Assembly: GCA_003263775.1 (NCBI GenBank)
Contig: JYJJ01000037.1
Coordinates: forward strand, 62,001 to 126,000
From: Vibrio maritimus
GTDB taxonomy: Bacteria; Pseudomonadota; Gammaproteobacteria; Enterobacterales; Vibrionaceae
Direction of reading: 5' to 3'
DNA: 64,000 bases
In this document: positions 56,890 through 64,000 of the stretch, in pieces
Layout: the number at the start of each line of letters is the position of its first letter
How positions within the stretch are numbered: the stretch's first letter is position 1
Notes under the pieces: generated by a model
Database searches by the model: none
Told to the model about the DNA's origin: nothing
What the model saw: the letters and a program-made list of their open reading frames with translations, nothing else
Position numbers and translations under genes: made by a program

Positions 56890-57521
56890 TATAGCTCTAC
56901 CTCTGCCGGTGCGATGATTGATGCATTGTAGTTCTCAGACAGTTTTGGAAGCGTCACTTTATCTGCTTTCCAGCCTTTGTGAACAAGAGTGCCGTTAAAC
57001 GGCGCGTTGCCAGTGACATTACCTGTTAAGCGAACTGCTTGCGGGTCAAAGCCTTCTTCAATTGAAATACGAGTCTCTTCTTCTTCGTTACGGATAGGAG
57101 AAAGCTCAAAGTATTCAGTGATGACTTTTTTACCGCCTGAGTGAACAACACGTGCAGCAGCGCCAACTTCTTCGTCTGAGAATGATGTGAGATCTTCTTG
57201 TAGGAAGTCGACCATGCGAGCTTCTTGCTGCATAAGTGATAGTAATTGCATTGCAGAGTCAGTAGAGGCTGTTGCTAGCTTCGATTCAACTTCTACAACC
57301 TTCTCAACTACTTTTTCTACTTCAACTACTTTTTCAACTTCTACGATTTTTTCTACTGGCTTTTCAACTTCGACAATCTTCTCTACTGGTTTTTCTACTA
57401 CTTTCTCGACAACTTTGCTCTTACGAGAAACGGCGATCGCGAGTAGTAAAACGCTTGAGGCAGCTAGGCCTGCGTGCAGCATATCGAAAGTCTGTGGAAT
57501 AGCATTTAGATCGAAGTTCAT
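56889..57521 (-). CDS. DUF2760-family membrane-anchored protein
   Basis: A 210-residue protein. One N-terminal membrane helix (residues about 14-32, HAGLAASSVLLLAIAV) is followed by a basic turn and a repetitive Val/Glu/Lys stretch (residues about 36-82, units such as VEKPVEKIVE). A conserved soluble domain follows from about 88, with LLSLMQQEARMVDFLQEDL and DEEVGAAARVVHSGGKK, then SIEEGFDPQAVRL. The soluble domain is the DUF2760 core. Its stop overlaps the Hsp70 start. It is the first gene of DUF2760-Hsp70-Hsp70, and probably tethers the chaperones to the inner membrane. Function unknown. Confidence 0.85.
   Translation of the reverse strand: MNFDLNAIPQTFDMLHAGLAASSVLLLAIAVSRKSKVVEKVVEKPVEKIVEVEKPVEKIVEVEKVVEVEKVVEKVVEVESKLATASTDSAMQLLSLMQQEARMVDFLQEDLTSFSDEEVGAAARVVHSGGKKVITEYFELSPIRNEEEETRISIEEGFDPQAVRLTGNVTGNAPFNGTLVHKGWKADKVTLPKLSENYNASIIAPAEVEL
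57275..57418 (-). repeat. Imperfect coding repeat in the DUF2760 gene
   Basis: Consecutive variants of units encoding VEKVVEVEK / VEKPVEKIVEVEK occupy about 140 bp. Read on the plus strand they show as ACTTTTTC(A/T)ACTTC-like repeats. Length may vary between strains by slippage. The opposite-strand open frames across it are repeat shadows. Confidence 0.75.
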
Positions 57522-57844
57522 AGGGAGTTCTCTATGTGTCAGTCGTTAGTCATTAATTTTGGGGCGAAGTCTAGCATAATCAAGGCTCTTAGCGCGACGC
57601 TTTCGCAGATTTGTCATTACAAAGTGAGTTTTTTGGACGTTAAATCAGCAGATAATGATGTTTTTCTGAAATATAGTGATCTGTGTTTTATAAATCAACG
57701 CACCAACTTCTTGGAAATCGATGGGCGTGTAGAATCGTTTTGGCTACCACTAAAATAATAAAGTAGCAATACATATGATACGTCAGTTGGATATAAGTAT
57801 CATAAATGAGAAAACTGACAATAATTAGTCAGTCAGGACAAAAG
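57522..57844. other. Divergent intergenic region, no gene recognised
   Basis: These 323 nt separate the DUF2760/Hsp70 unit (minus) from the diguanylate cyclase (plus) and must hold both promoters. I found no convincing sigma-32 heat-shock promoter upstream of the chaperone unit. A 74-codon open frame at 57534-57758 lacks coding character and an SD. Confidence 0.5.
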
Positions 57845-59379
57845 ATGGTTGCAGGCTTAAACAAAGAAGACCGTGGCGTTAAACGCTATGCGGTACTGGT
57901 TTTTATATTAGGGTTAATTCTTACAGTATTTATCACTCACATCGTTTATCGAGGGCAACAGCAGCTTGCCGAATCAAACTTTGAATTCTTAACGGATAAT
58001 CAAGCAGAAAACATTAAAGAACTGGTGATGCTTGATATCAGTTTTATCGGCGCGGGGGCGAGTTTTTATCACGCTACCCAGCATCGGCATGGGATAACTT
58101 TGCTAGTTTCGCCGCACCATTGGTCGATGGTTCGCAAAGCTTGATTGCAATGCAGTGGATGAAAAAAGTCTATCCCGAGCAATATGATACTCATACTGCG
58201 CGAGTGAGAGAGCGTTTTCCGAGCTATCAAATCTACACGGTTCCTAAAGATAAACCGCGAGTAGAGGGTTATATTCTGGATGATGATGAGCCGATGTATG
58301 TTGCGAGTGACATTTACCCAGTGAACGAGGGCAATTTACGAGCTTTGGGTTATTACTCGTCCCGTGAAAGGGTTCGAAGAGTGATTCGCAACACTCGTGT
58401 GACTGGTGAGCCAAGCCTCTCAGATAAGATTCGCTTGCTGCAAGATGGCTTTGATCGTTCGATTCCCAAGCAAGGCATGCTGGTTTACGTACCGGTATTT
58501 GAAGCAGGCACAGATTCGCTTCGAGGTGTTGTCATCGGTGTTATCCGCATTACCGCCTATTTCAAGCAGATCGTTTCTAGAACCTCTATTGGCAAAGATA
58601 TCGGCGTGCGGGTGGTTGACCTAGGTTTTGATGCAGAAGATGACCCTATCTTGTATCAGAATGAGCAGTGGCGTTTACTCGATAGTCCGACAAAAGACAT
58701 TGTTATCGATCTTTACGACAGACAGTGGAAAATTGAATTTAAACACGACGCTGCGATTTCGAAAACCGACAAACTGATTTTGTTCTTCGTTGCTACTGGC
58801 GGGCTGCTAATCTCAGTTCTTCTTTCGTATGTCGTATACCTAATGCTCCGTGAACAACGCAGGCTAACCGTTATCGTTAATCGTCGAACGAAAGATCTAC
58901 AATATTTAGTAGAGCGAGATCCTCTTACCGAAGTCTACAATCGTCGGGCGTTTAACCGATTGACCGAATATCATATTTCTTGTCACAAACCTTTTTCTTT
59001 GGTGATTATTGATATCGATAACTTCAAGCGCATTAATGATCAATACGGCCATGTGGTTGGTGATGAAATCCTAATGCAGGTGGCGGTTTACATTAAAGAG
59101 CAGATGTACCCTGATGACATGCTGTTCCGTCTTGGTGGGGATGAATTTGCCTTAATAAGCCGATGTATTGACTACGGGACGCTTCATCACTACCTGACCC
59201 GCGTGTGCAAGGAGATCGCAACCCTGAGTTGGGATACGATTGACCCTAACTTTAGATGTTCGCTGAGCGTAGGCGCGGCCGTATATCGTGGTGAGACGAT
59301 AGAGCAGCTTATCAATCGTGCTGATGAACAGTTGTACATTAGTAAGGCCAACGGTCGAAATAGAGCGAATGTTGCTTGA
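57845..59379 (+). CDS. Membrane diguanylate cyclase with periplasmic sensor domain (frameshifted)
   Basis: About 511 residues. An N-terminal helix (about 15-35) is followed by a periplasmic sensor region of about 240 residues, containing the segment from QAENIKELVML to TDSLRGVVIGVIRITAYF (CHASE-like). A second helix (LILFFVATGGLLISVLLSYVVYL) precedes the GGDEF domain with RLGGDEFALIS near residue 430 and DPLTEVYNRRAF at its start. The active site is intact, so it makes c-di-GMP. The frame breaks near 58095; restoring it gives DWDNFASFAAPLVDGSQSLIAM. I chose ATG 57845, which has AGGA 7 nt upstream, over 57806. Confidence 0.9.
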
Positions 59380-59467
59380 ATATAGAGCAATCAGTAGATC
59401 GACGGTCGAGCTTTTGTTTTGAATACGCTACAATTTCGCCGTGTTAATAACTGTTTACTGTGTCGCT

Positions 59468-59997
59468 ATGAATTACAACCGAGTCGTTTGCTTTGATCTT
59501 GAAATGTGCTGCTGGAACGTCGATGGCGTTGGTACAACCGGCGAAATCATTGAAGTGGGTTTAGCGGAGATCGATCTGGTTAAACAAGAGGTCGTTAAGC
59601 GAGCTCAGTACTATGTAAAGCCCGAACAGGACGAAGTGTCACTATTTTGTACTGAACTGACGGGTATCACTCCACGTAAAGTGGAGAAACAAGGTCGCCC
59701 GTTAGAATCCGTTATCAAATCGATGGTGAAGAACTTCGGCGGAGCAACAAGATCTACGCTTCTTGGGGGCGTGATGACGAAATCTTGAGACTTGAATGTG
59801 AGTCCAAAGGTATCGACATGCCTTTCAATGAGTTCGTCAATCTAGCCACGTTGTACCGTATTCAAAATCGCTTGAAAGACAAACGTATCGGCCACAAAGC
59901 CGCACAAGAGCAGAAAGGCATTGAGTGGGAAGGGCGACAGCACTCAGGTTTTGTTGATGCATACAACTTGGCGAAGCTTGCTCTCACTATGCTGTAA
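59468..59997 (+). CDS. 3'-5' exonuclease, DEDDh type (frameshifted)
   Basis: About 176 residues of the RNase T/DnaQ-like superfamily, closest in look to KapD/ERI-1-type exonucleases. Motif I is VVCFDLEMCCW (D and E). Motif II lies in the region following NFGG, repaired near 59745 as SNKIYASWGRDDEILRLECES. Motif III is RQHSGFVDAYNLAKL with the catalytic His and Asp. One base is missing near 59745. The gene ends before a good terminator. RNA or small-nucleic-acid processing is likely but the substrate is unknown. Confidence 0.88.
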
Positions 59998-60034
59998 GCT
60001 GCTGTCGAAATTGAACCGATCAACTCCAGATTTT

Positions 60035-60069
60035 TAGCCCCAAAGAATCTTCATCTTGGGGCTTTTTCG
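60035..60069 (+). terminator. Terminator after the exonuclease gene
   Basis: AGCCCCAA (60036-60043) pairs with TTGGGGCT (60056-60063), followed by five T. It lies about 40 nt after the exonuclease stop. Confidence 0.88.
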
Positions 60070-60091
60070 TTGTGGGTTGCAGTTTTATTAG

Positions 60092-60538
60092 TTACTTGTC
60101 GACCACTTGAATCTTGGCTCTGATGAACTCACTGTGGTCGACATAGAGAAGCTCTGCGACTTTTCGTATAACAGCATCTTCTAACGGGTCGATAACCCCA
60201 TCGGCGTTGGCCACTTCCCACATCGCTTTGATAAGCTCGAAGCGTTTTTCTTGACTAAGCTCGCGTAAGCTAGACGTAAAATCATAAAGTGACGCCGAGT
60301 TTTGTGTTTGCTCAGTCGCTTGTGTGAGAAGACCCTCAGCTTCGCTATCCTCTATTCCTAATAAACGAACCACTAATTGACGTTTAGCGGCTTCTTCCTC
60401 TTCATCGACTTGGTAATCTGCTTTTGATACTTCACAAAGCAGTGATGCGATGGCTAAGTTTGGGCTGACGCCGTGCGTTTTAGACAGATCGTCTCCTTCG
60501 ATAAGCTGTTTGAAAAGAGAGGTGATGGCATTAAACAT
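60092..60538 (-). CDS. TerB-family protein
   Basis: A 148-residue all-helical cytosolic protein of the TerB/YebE fold. It has the typical acidic metal-binding pattern: CEVSKADYQVDEEEEAAKR in the first half and WEVANADGVIDPLEDAVIRKVAELL in the second, each with the Asp-x-Asp-rich ADG-like turn. Family members are annotated as tellurite resistance, but most isolated TerB proteins are of unknown role. No other ter gene is present. No defect was seen. Confidence 0.87.
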   Translation of the reverse strand: MFNAITSLFKQLIEGDDLSKTHGVSPNLAIASLLCEVSKADYQVDEEEEAAKRQLVVRLLGIEDSEAEGLLTQATEQTQNSASLYDFTSSLRELSQEKRFELIKAMWEVANADGVIDPLEDAVIRKVAELLYVDHSEFIRAKIQVVDK

Positions 60539-60675
60539 AGGCGTACCTGACTATTGGCTGAATGACGATAATGACTTCAATTAACTAAACTAACGTAGTC
60601 ACTTTAGTAACTACATGGTGACCACAACTATCGATCACAAGTTGGATCATAAGCAAAGTGATACGTATTTAGAGT

Positions 60676-62588
60676 TTAGTCTTCAGAATAAGTTTCAGGG
60701 AACTCTGTTTGACTGCCGTCACCGTGAAGCACGGAAATGTGAGCGGGCTTGCCAAAAGGGTCGAGTTTAACCAGGCCGATACCACTTCGATTGACTAATC
60801 GATTGTGCTCGCTCGGTTGTGGTTTTCTCTTAAACACTTTAAGGCGCTTACGTTTGGTAAACCAGTTAAGTGGTGAGCGAGGTGTATATAGCCACTTATC
60901 GAGCCAATCACATACGGTGAGTAAAGGCTCTGGAAACTCGTTCTTGATGCCACTGCAGGTGATTTGATAGATATGAGAATCACTCTGTTTGAAGCGCAGC
61001 TTCACGTCATAGACAAACGAATAGTGAACATCGCCGGAGAGAATGACGAAGTTCTCGGGTGTTTTGCTGTGGGTAAAAATCGATAGCAATGTATTAGCGC
61101 TACCTGGGTGCGCCATCCAGTTCTCAGCATCGATGATGAGAGGGTTACCGAGTTTCGTCGCCGTTGCTTGCAATGTTTCTATGAACTTAACCCCAAACAT
61201 AGGTGCAGGCGACACCACCACAACGGAATCCAGTCCCAGCAGCTCTTGTTGAAATTCCACCATCGCTTCCCAATCCATAAGACCGGATGGCTTGTTCATT
61301 TTGGATTCAGAGCGCCAGCGGCGGGTTCTAGTATCAAGTACTACAACTTTTGGGTGAGAGTCCAACGTGTAGTGCCAATTTTCATAGCGCAGTAGTGTTG
61401 TGACAAAGTCTTTGTGCAGTTTTTGGTTAAGGCACCATGTCGTTGAGCTGTCGCTTGTCACACCTGAGAAAAAAGTCGCGAGTTCATCGCTCCAGTCTGC
61501 TTCCATCTGCTTTGGATTGTTTCCCCATGCTTGGCAGAGCAGGTAACTAAACAGCGCGTTGCCTATGATTTGCTTGGAAAACGGATGTTCATACGCCGCT
61601 TTTTCCCAGCCAACCGTTAAGTTCCAGTCATCTGTGACATCATGATCGTCAAAAATCATGTAGGTCGGAATGTGCGCGAGCAATCGTCTTACTTTAGGCA
61701 AGCCCTTCACAAAATCTCGAAGGGTTTCCTTCTCCTTCGTCCATGTCTCCATGTGTTCGGTGGCAATGACTTCAGGTTCTAGAGCGTCAAAGTTGATCGC
61801 TTTCCACAGCTCGGGAGACCAATTGAGAAGATACATTGCAATGAACTCTGAAAAACTGATCAGGTGGTTTTCGCAATCACGCGAGCTGAAGATGGCAGTC
61901 TGCTGTTGATTTAAGAAGTTTTTAAGGCGGCTTGTCGAATCTTGGTAGCGTGGAAGTAATTTATCACGGTCGTATAGTGCAATTTCGCCACTGTGTAATG
62001 CACCGCTATCGGCAAGTGAACTTTTCTCAAATTGCTCATTAGGGAGCGCCAATAGCTCTATGACTTTCTGAATACTTGCTAGGGTGGGCCCTGCAATATG
62101 GTCTGCGTATATTTGATCGCCAGTAAGTAGCAGTAAATCGGGTGTGTCCGTGTCTTGTTTTTGTGCGATGGCGCGGCTGACTCGATCGTCGAGCATCACT
62201 AAGCTATCAGCGCTTGGATGGTGTGGGTTTCGACACGAACCATGCAAGATATGGTCAGCCGTATCGGTGAGCTGAACCTTGATATGAGGATGTTCTGCGT
62301 AGCGAATATCTTCTGGTAGAACAGAAATCCCGGTTTCAGCTTCTACAATATCGTAGTCGATGTTGTCTTGGGTCGCAGTAGGTGCTCAATAGTAAAATTG
62401 ACCAACCATAGTCTTGGACTGAGCCGCACGCATTGCGATTCAGGAAACGAATGCGAACGACATTGTTCCGCCCATAGATGAAGTCTAAGTGAGCTTGGTT
62501 TGACCGAACTTGCAAACCATAGTGTAAAATCTTTTCGGTTAGTGCGGCGTAGAACCGGACCAGCTAATAGAGAGGGCAGTGTCGTCAT
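60676..62588 (-). CDS. PhoD-like alkaline phosphatase/metallophosphatase family protein (frameshifted)
   Basis: About 637 residues. The N-terminal domain MTTLPSLLAGPVLRRTNRKD onward is beta-sandwich-like. The frame breaks near 62385 and resumes QDNIDYDIVEAETGISVLP, then HILHGSCRNPHHP. The metallophosphatase part has LLLTGDQIYADHIAG, TYMIFDDHDVTDDWNL and FVILSGDVHYSF, the metal ligands of PhoD-type enzymes. There is no signal peptide, unusual for a true PhoD, so it is probably cytoplasmic. It may act on phosphodiesters; the substrate is unknown. The next gene upstream on the same strand is 30 nt away. Confidence 0.87.
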
Positions 62589-62618
62589 ACAGATCTAATC
62601 ACCTTTTCAATAATGTCA

Positions 62619-62993
62619 TCAGGCGCTATGGGCTAAGGTTTCGTCATTCGGTTCCATCTGCTCTAGCATTTCAATGAACTCCGCGCTTGTCGCTTCGTGC
62701 CCGACAACAAAAAAACCTGTGAGTGCGTCTAATAATTGAGACGAGTCGTCACTTTGTTCAACGATTTGACCAAGACGCTGGCGAAGCAATTCCACTTCAT
62801 GCTCAACAAAACCTCGCGCCTCAACCGCTTGTTCCCCTTCATCAGGGGCGTTATCAAACTCTAGGAATAACAGGTTGTTATCGAGCTCTGTACTGACCAA
62901 TTGCTCAGGAAGCCACTTTTCTCCGGTGACAATTTGAATATCTTGGTCTTTTGGCAATTCATTGAGGATATTTTTTAATTTTTCTACTTTCAC
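62619..62993 (-). CDS. Acidic protein of unknown function (124 aa)
   Basis: A 124-residue acidic cytosolic protein: MKVEKLKNILNELPKDQDIQIV onward, with a helical, Glu-rich C-terminal part (FVEHEVELLRQRLGQIVEQ). No motif that I recognise. It lies 30 nt upstream of the PhoD-like gene on the same strand and is probably co-transcribed. The 274 nt before the next plus-strand gene hold no further gene. Confidence 0.6.
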   Translation of the reverse strand: MKVEKLKNILNELPKDQDIQIVTGEKWLPEQLVSTELDNNLLFLEFDNAPDEGEQAVEARGFVEHEVELLRQRLGQIVEQSDDSSQLLDALTGFFVVGHEATSAEFIEMLEQMEPNDETLAHSA

Positions 62994-63267
62994 GATAGGT
63001 CTAAATAGTGGAAACTATGCCTTTGATAACTGTTGGTTATTTATTGGTCTATATTCAATAATCACAGTTTAGTGACACATTAAGTGTAATAACAACATAA
63101 TATAACAACTCTTCACTTGAGAGATAGCGTTGGTAGGCCCTGTAGTTGAAAAACTGGCAAAGACCTTACAACGTAGCTAGAGCTCCTGAGTGATTTGCTA
63201 ACCAATATACGTGCCCTGAATTCGATTTACTGATTGATAACAATTCCAGTTGGAGAAACTGTAAGAC

Positions 63268-64000
63268 ATGATTAAGAAAAATCTCGCGTTAGCGATTACG
63301 GCAGCATTGATCACATCCCCTGTAGTTCAAGCCGAAACGCAAGCGCAAGAAGCGGAGTGGGGTATTGCAGCAGTTTGGCGTACAGCTAACGTTCCTTTTG
63401 ATACAAAAGGGGGCGACAGCACTGTTAGCACCTTTATTCCGATGATGTTCTTTAAGAACGACTATGTCTTTCTTGACGGTACCATGCAGGTGCCCACCTC
63501 TATAAAACGGATGATAAACAATTAGAGTTCAATGCGATTACGCGTATGCGACATATCGACATACCCGCAGATGAACAAAACGCAGTGGGTGGTGACACAG
63601 CGGACTACGGTTTGCAAATGCGTTATAACTTTGATCCAGTTTGGCATTTCGATTCTGAACTGATGACCGATGGAGAAGACCGATTTCACGCCAACTTTAG
63701 ACTTCAAGGTTTGTTAGATTATGGCGATTTAGAACTTCGTCCTAATGTGACGCTGCGTCTAAAAGATGCGGACTTTAATACACAATATTATGGCACGTAC
63801 CGTGATACGGTTGACAATCTAGGCTGGGGTTTAGATTACGCAATGGGTGTAGATGCTCGTTATCACGTTACATCGAACCTGTACCTGTTAGGCTCTACTA
63901 ATATTCGTATGTTGGACAACCAGGCTTATCACTCATCGGTAATCACAGAGCGCTTTGAAGGTGAAGTGTTCGTGGGTGTAGGCTTCTTCAACGAGAAGAA
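63268..64000 (+). CDS. MipA/OmpV-like outer-membrane protein (frameshifted, 3' partial)
   Basis: Start of an outer-membrane beta-barrel, cut by the window end. A signal peptide (LALAITAALITSPVVQA) is followed by WGIAAVWRTANVPFDT and STVSTFIPMMFFKNDYVFLDGT, features I associate with MipA/OmpV family proteins of vibrios. The frame breaks near 63495: after GTMQ it resumes with VHLYKTDDKQLEFNAITRMRHID and then strands such as ADYGLQMRYNFDPVWHF. Alternating aromatic strands continue to the edge. OmpV-like proteins are osmotically regulated in some vibrios; nothing here shows that directly. Confidence 0.82.

Noticed and set aside
57187..57549. Plus-strand Ser/Thr/Phe-rich repeat protein
   Set aside because: It is the antisense shadow of the DUF2760 Val-Glu-Lys repeat. 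The minus-strand gene has a family domain, coupling to Hsp70 and a sensible start.
57534..57758. 74-codon open frame upstream of the diguanylate cyclase
   Set aside because: No SD, no recognisable protein character, and it occupies a divergent promoter region.
60092..60538. Tellurite-resistance operon
   Set aside because: Only a lone TerB-fold protein is present. No TerC, TerD or TerZ-like gene lies nearby, so a resistance system is not supported.
1..64000. CRISPR array, prophage, transposase or tRNA
   Set aside because: No regularly spaced direct repeats, integrase or transposase motifs, or cloverleaf-like sequences were found on reading through.

Overview
The window looks like a piece of a Vibrio chromosome. 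Pointers are the AcnD/PrpF-type methylcitrate cluster with a GntR regulator, a tandem glycine riboswitch ahead of an AGCS symporter, a VF530-type protein, a small secreted ATP-dependent DNA ligase, a MetJ-box-controlled NhaC-type transporter, and many c-di-GMP proteins. I see no tRNA, rRNA, CRISPR array, insertion sequence, phage or integron attC (VCR) array. It reads as ordinary chromosome with an accessory-flavoured stretch at about 37-51 kb.

Layout. 0-14.6 kb is a carboxylate region: a DcuS/CitA-like two-component system, a divergent tctC-tctB-tctA tricarboxylate transporter, then a GntR regulator and prpB-prpC-acnD-prpF-prpE for propionate catabolism through 2-methylcitrate. Identical or near-identical palindromes (ATTGTCGACAAT type) lie between tctC and the GntR gene and again inside tctC. 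14.6-21.4 kb holds a GNAT gene, a Nudix/PAP2-like membrane protein, a riboswitch-controlled amino-acid symporter, small membrane proteins and the DNA ligase. 21.4-28.1 kb is housekeeping: a DUF3080-like lipoprotein, purT with a PurR box, yohJ-yohK-cdd with CRP and CytR-like sites, and sbcB. 28.3-31.3 kb pairs a substrate-binding lipoprotein with a GGDEF-EAL protein. 31.4-33.6 kb has a MetT-like transporter behind a triple MetJ box and a GNAT protein. 34.5-37.1 kb encodes a CHASE3-type hybrid histidine kinase. 37.2-45.2 kb is a run of small genes (HD phosphohydrolase, TIGR03643, DUF4144-like, YnfA, VF530, YtoQ, SH3-like, GNATs, PfpI, DUF1275, PhzF, membrane protein, DUF3299). 45.3-48.8 kb is an AraC regulator divergent from an HlyD/DUF2955 efflux pair. 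49-50.7 kb is a phospholipase D-like lipoprotein. 52.1-57.5 kb is a three-gene unit of a membrane-anchored DUF2760 protein and two divergent Hsp70 proteins, the best candidate here for a poorly described system. The right end carries a diguanylate cyclase, a 3'-5' exonuclease, a TerB-like protein, a PhoD-like phosphatase and a truncated MipA/OmpV-like porin.

Important caveat. About twenty conserved genes are interrupted by single-base frameshifts, nearly all explained by one missing base, often in a short homopolymer. Even sbcB, acnD, prpE and purely housekeeping families are affected. The likeliest reading is systematic indel error in the assembly rather than mass pseudogenisation. Broken genes are therefore given as one CDS spanning all pieces, with the break position stated, and one apparent gene fusion (GNAT to Nudix/PAP2) is treated as a probable artefact of the same kind.
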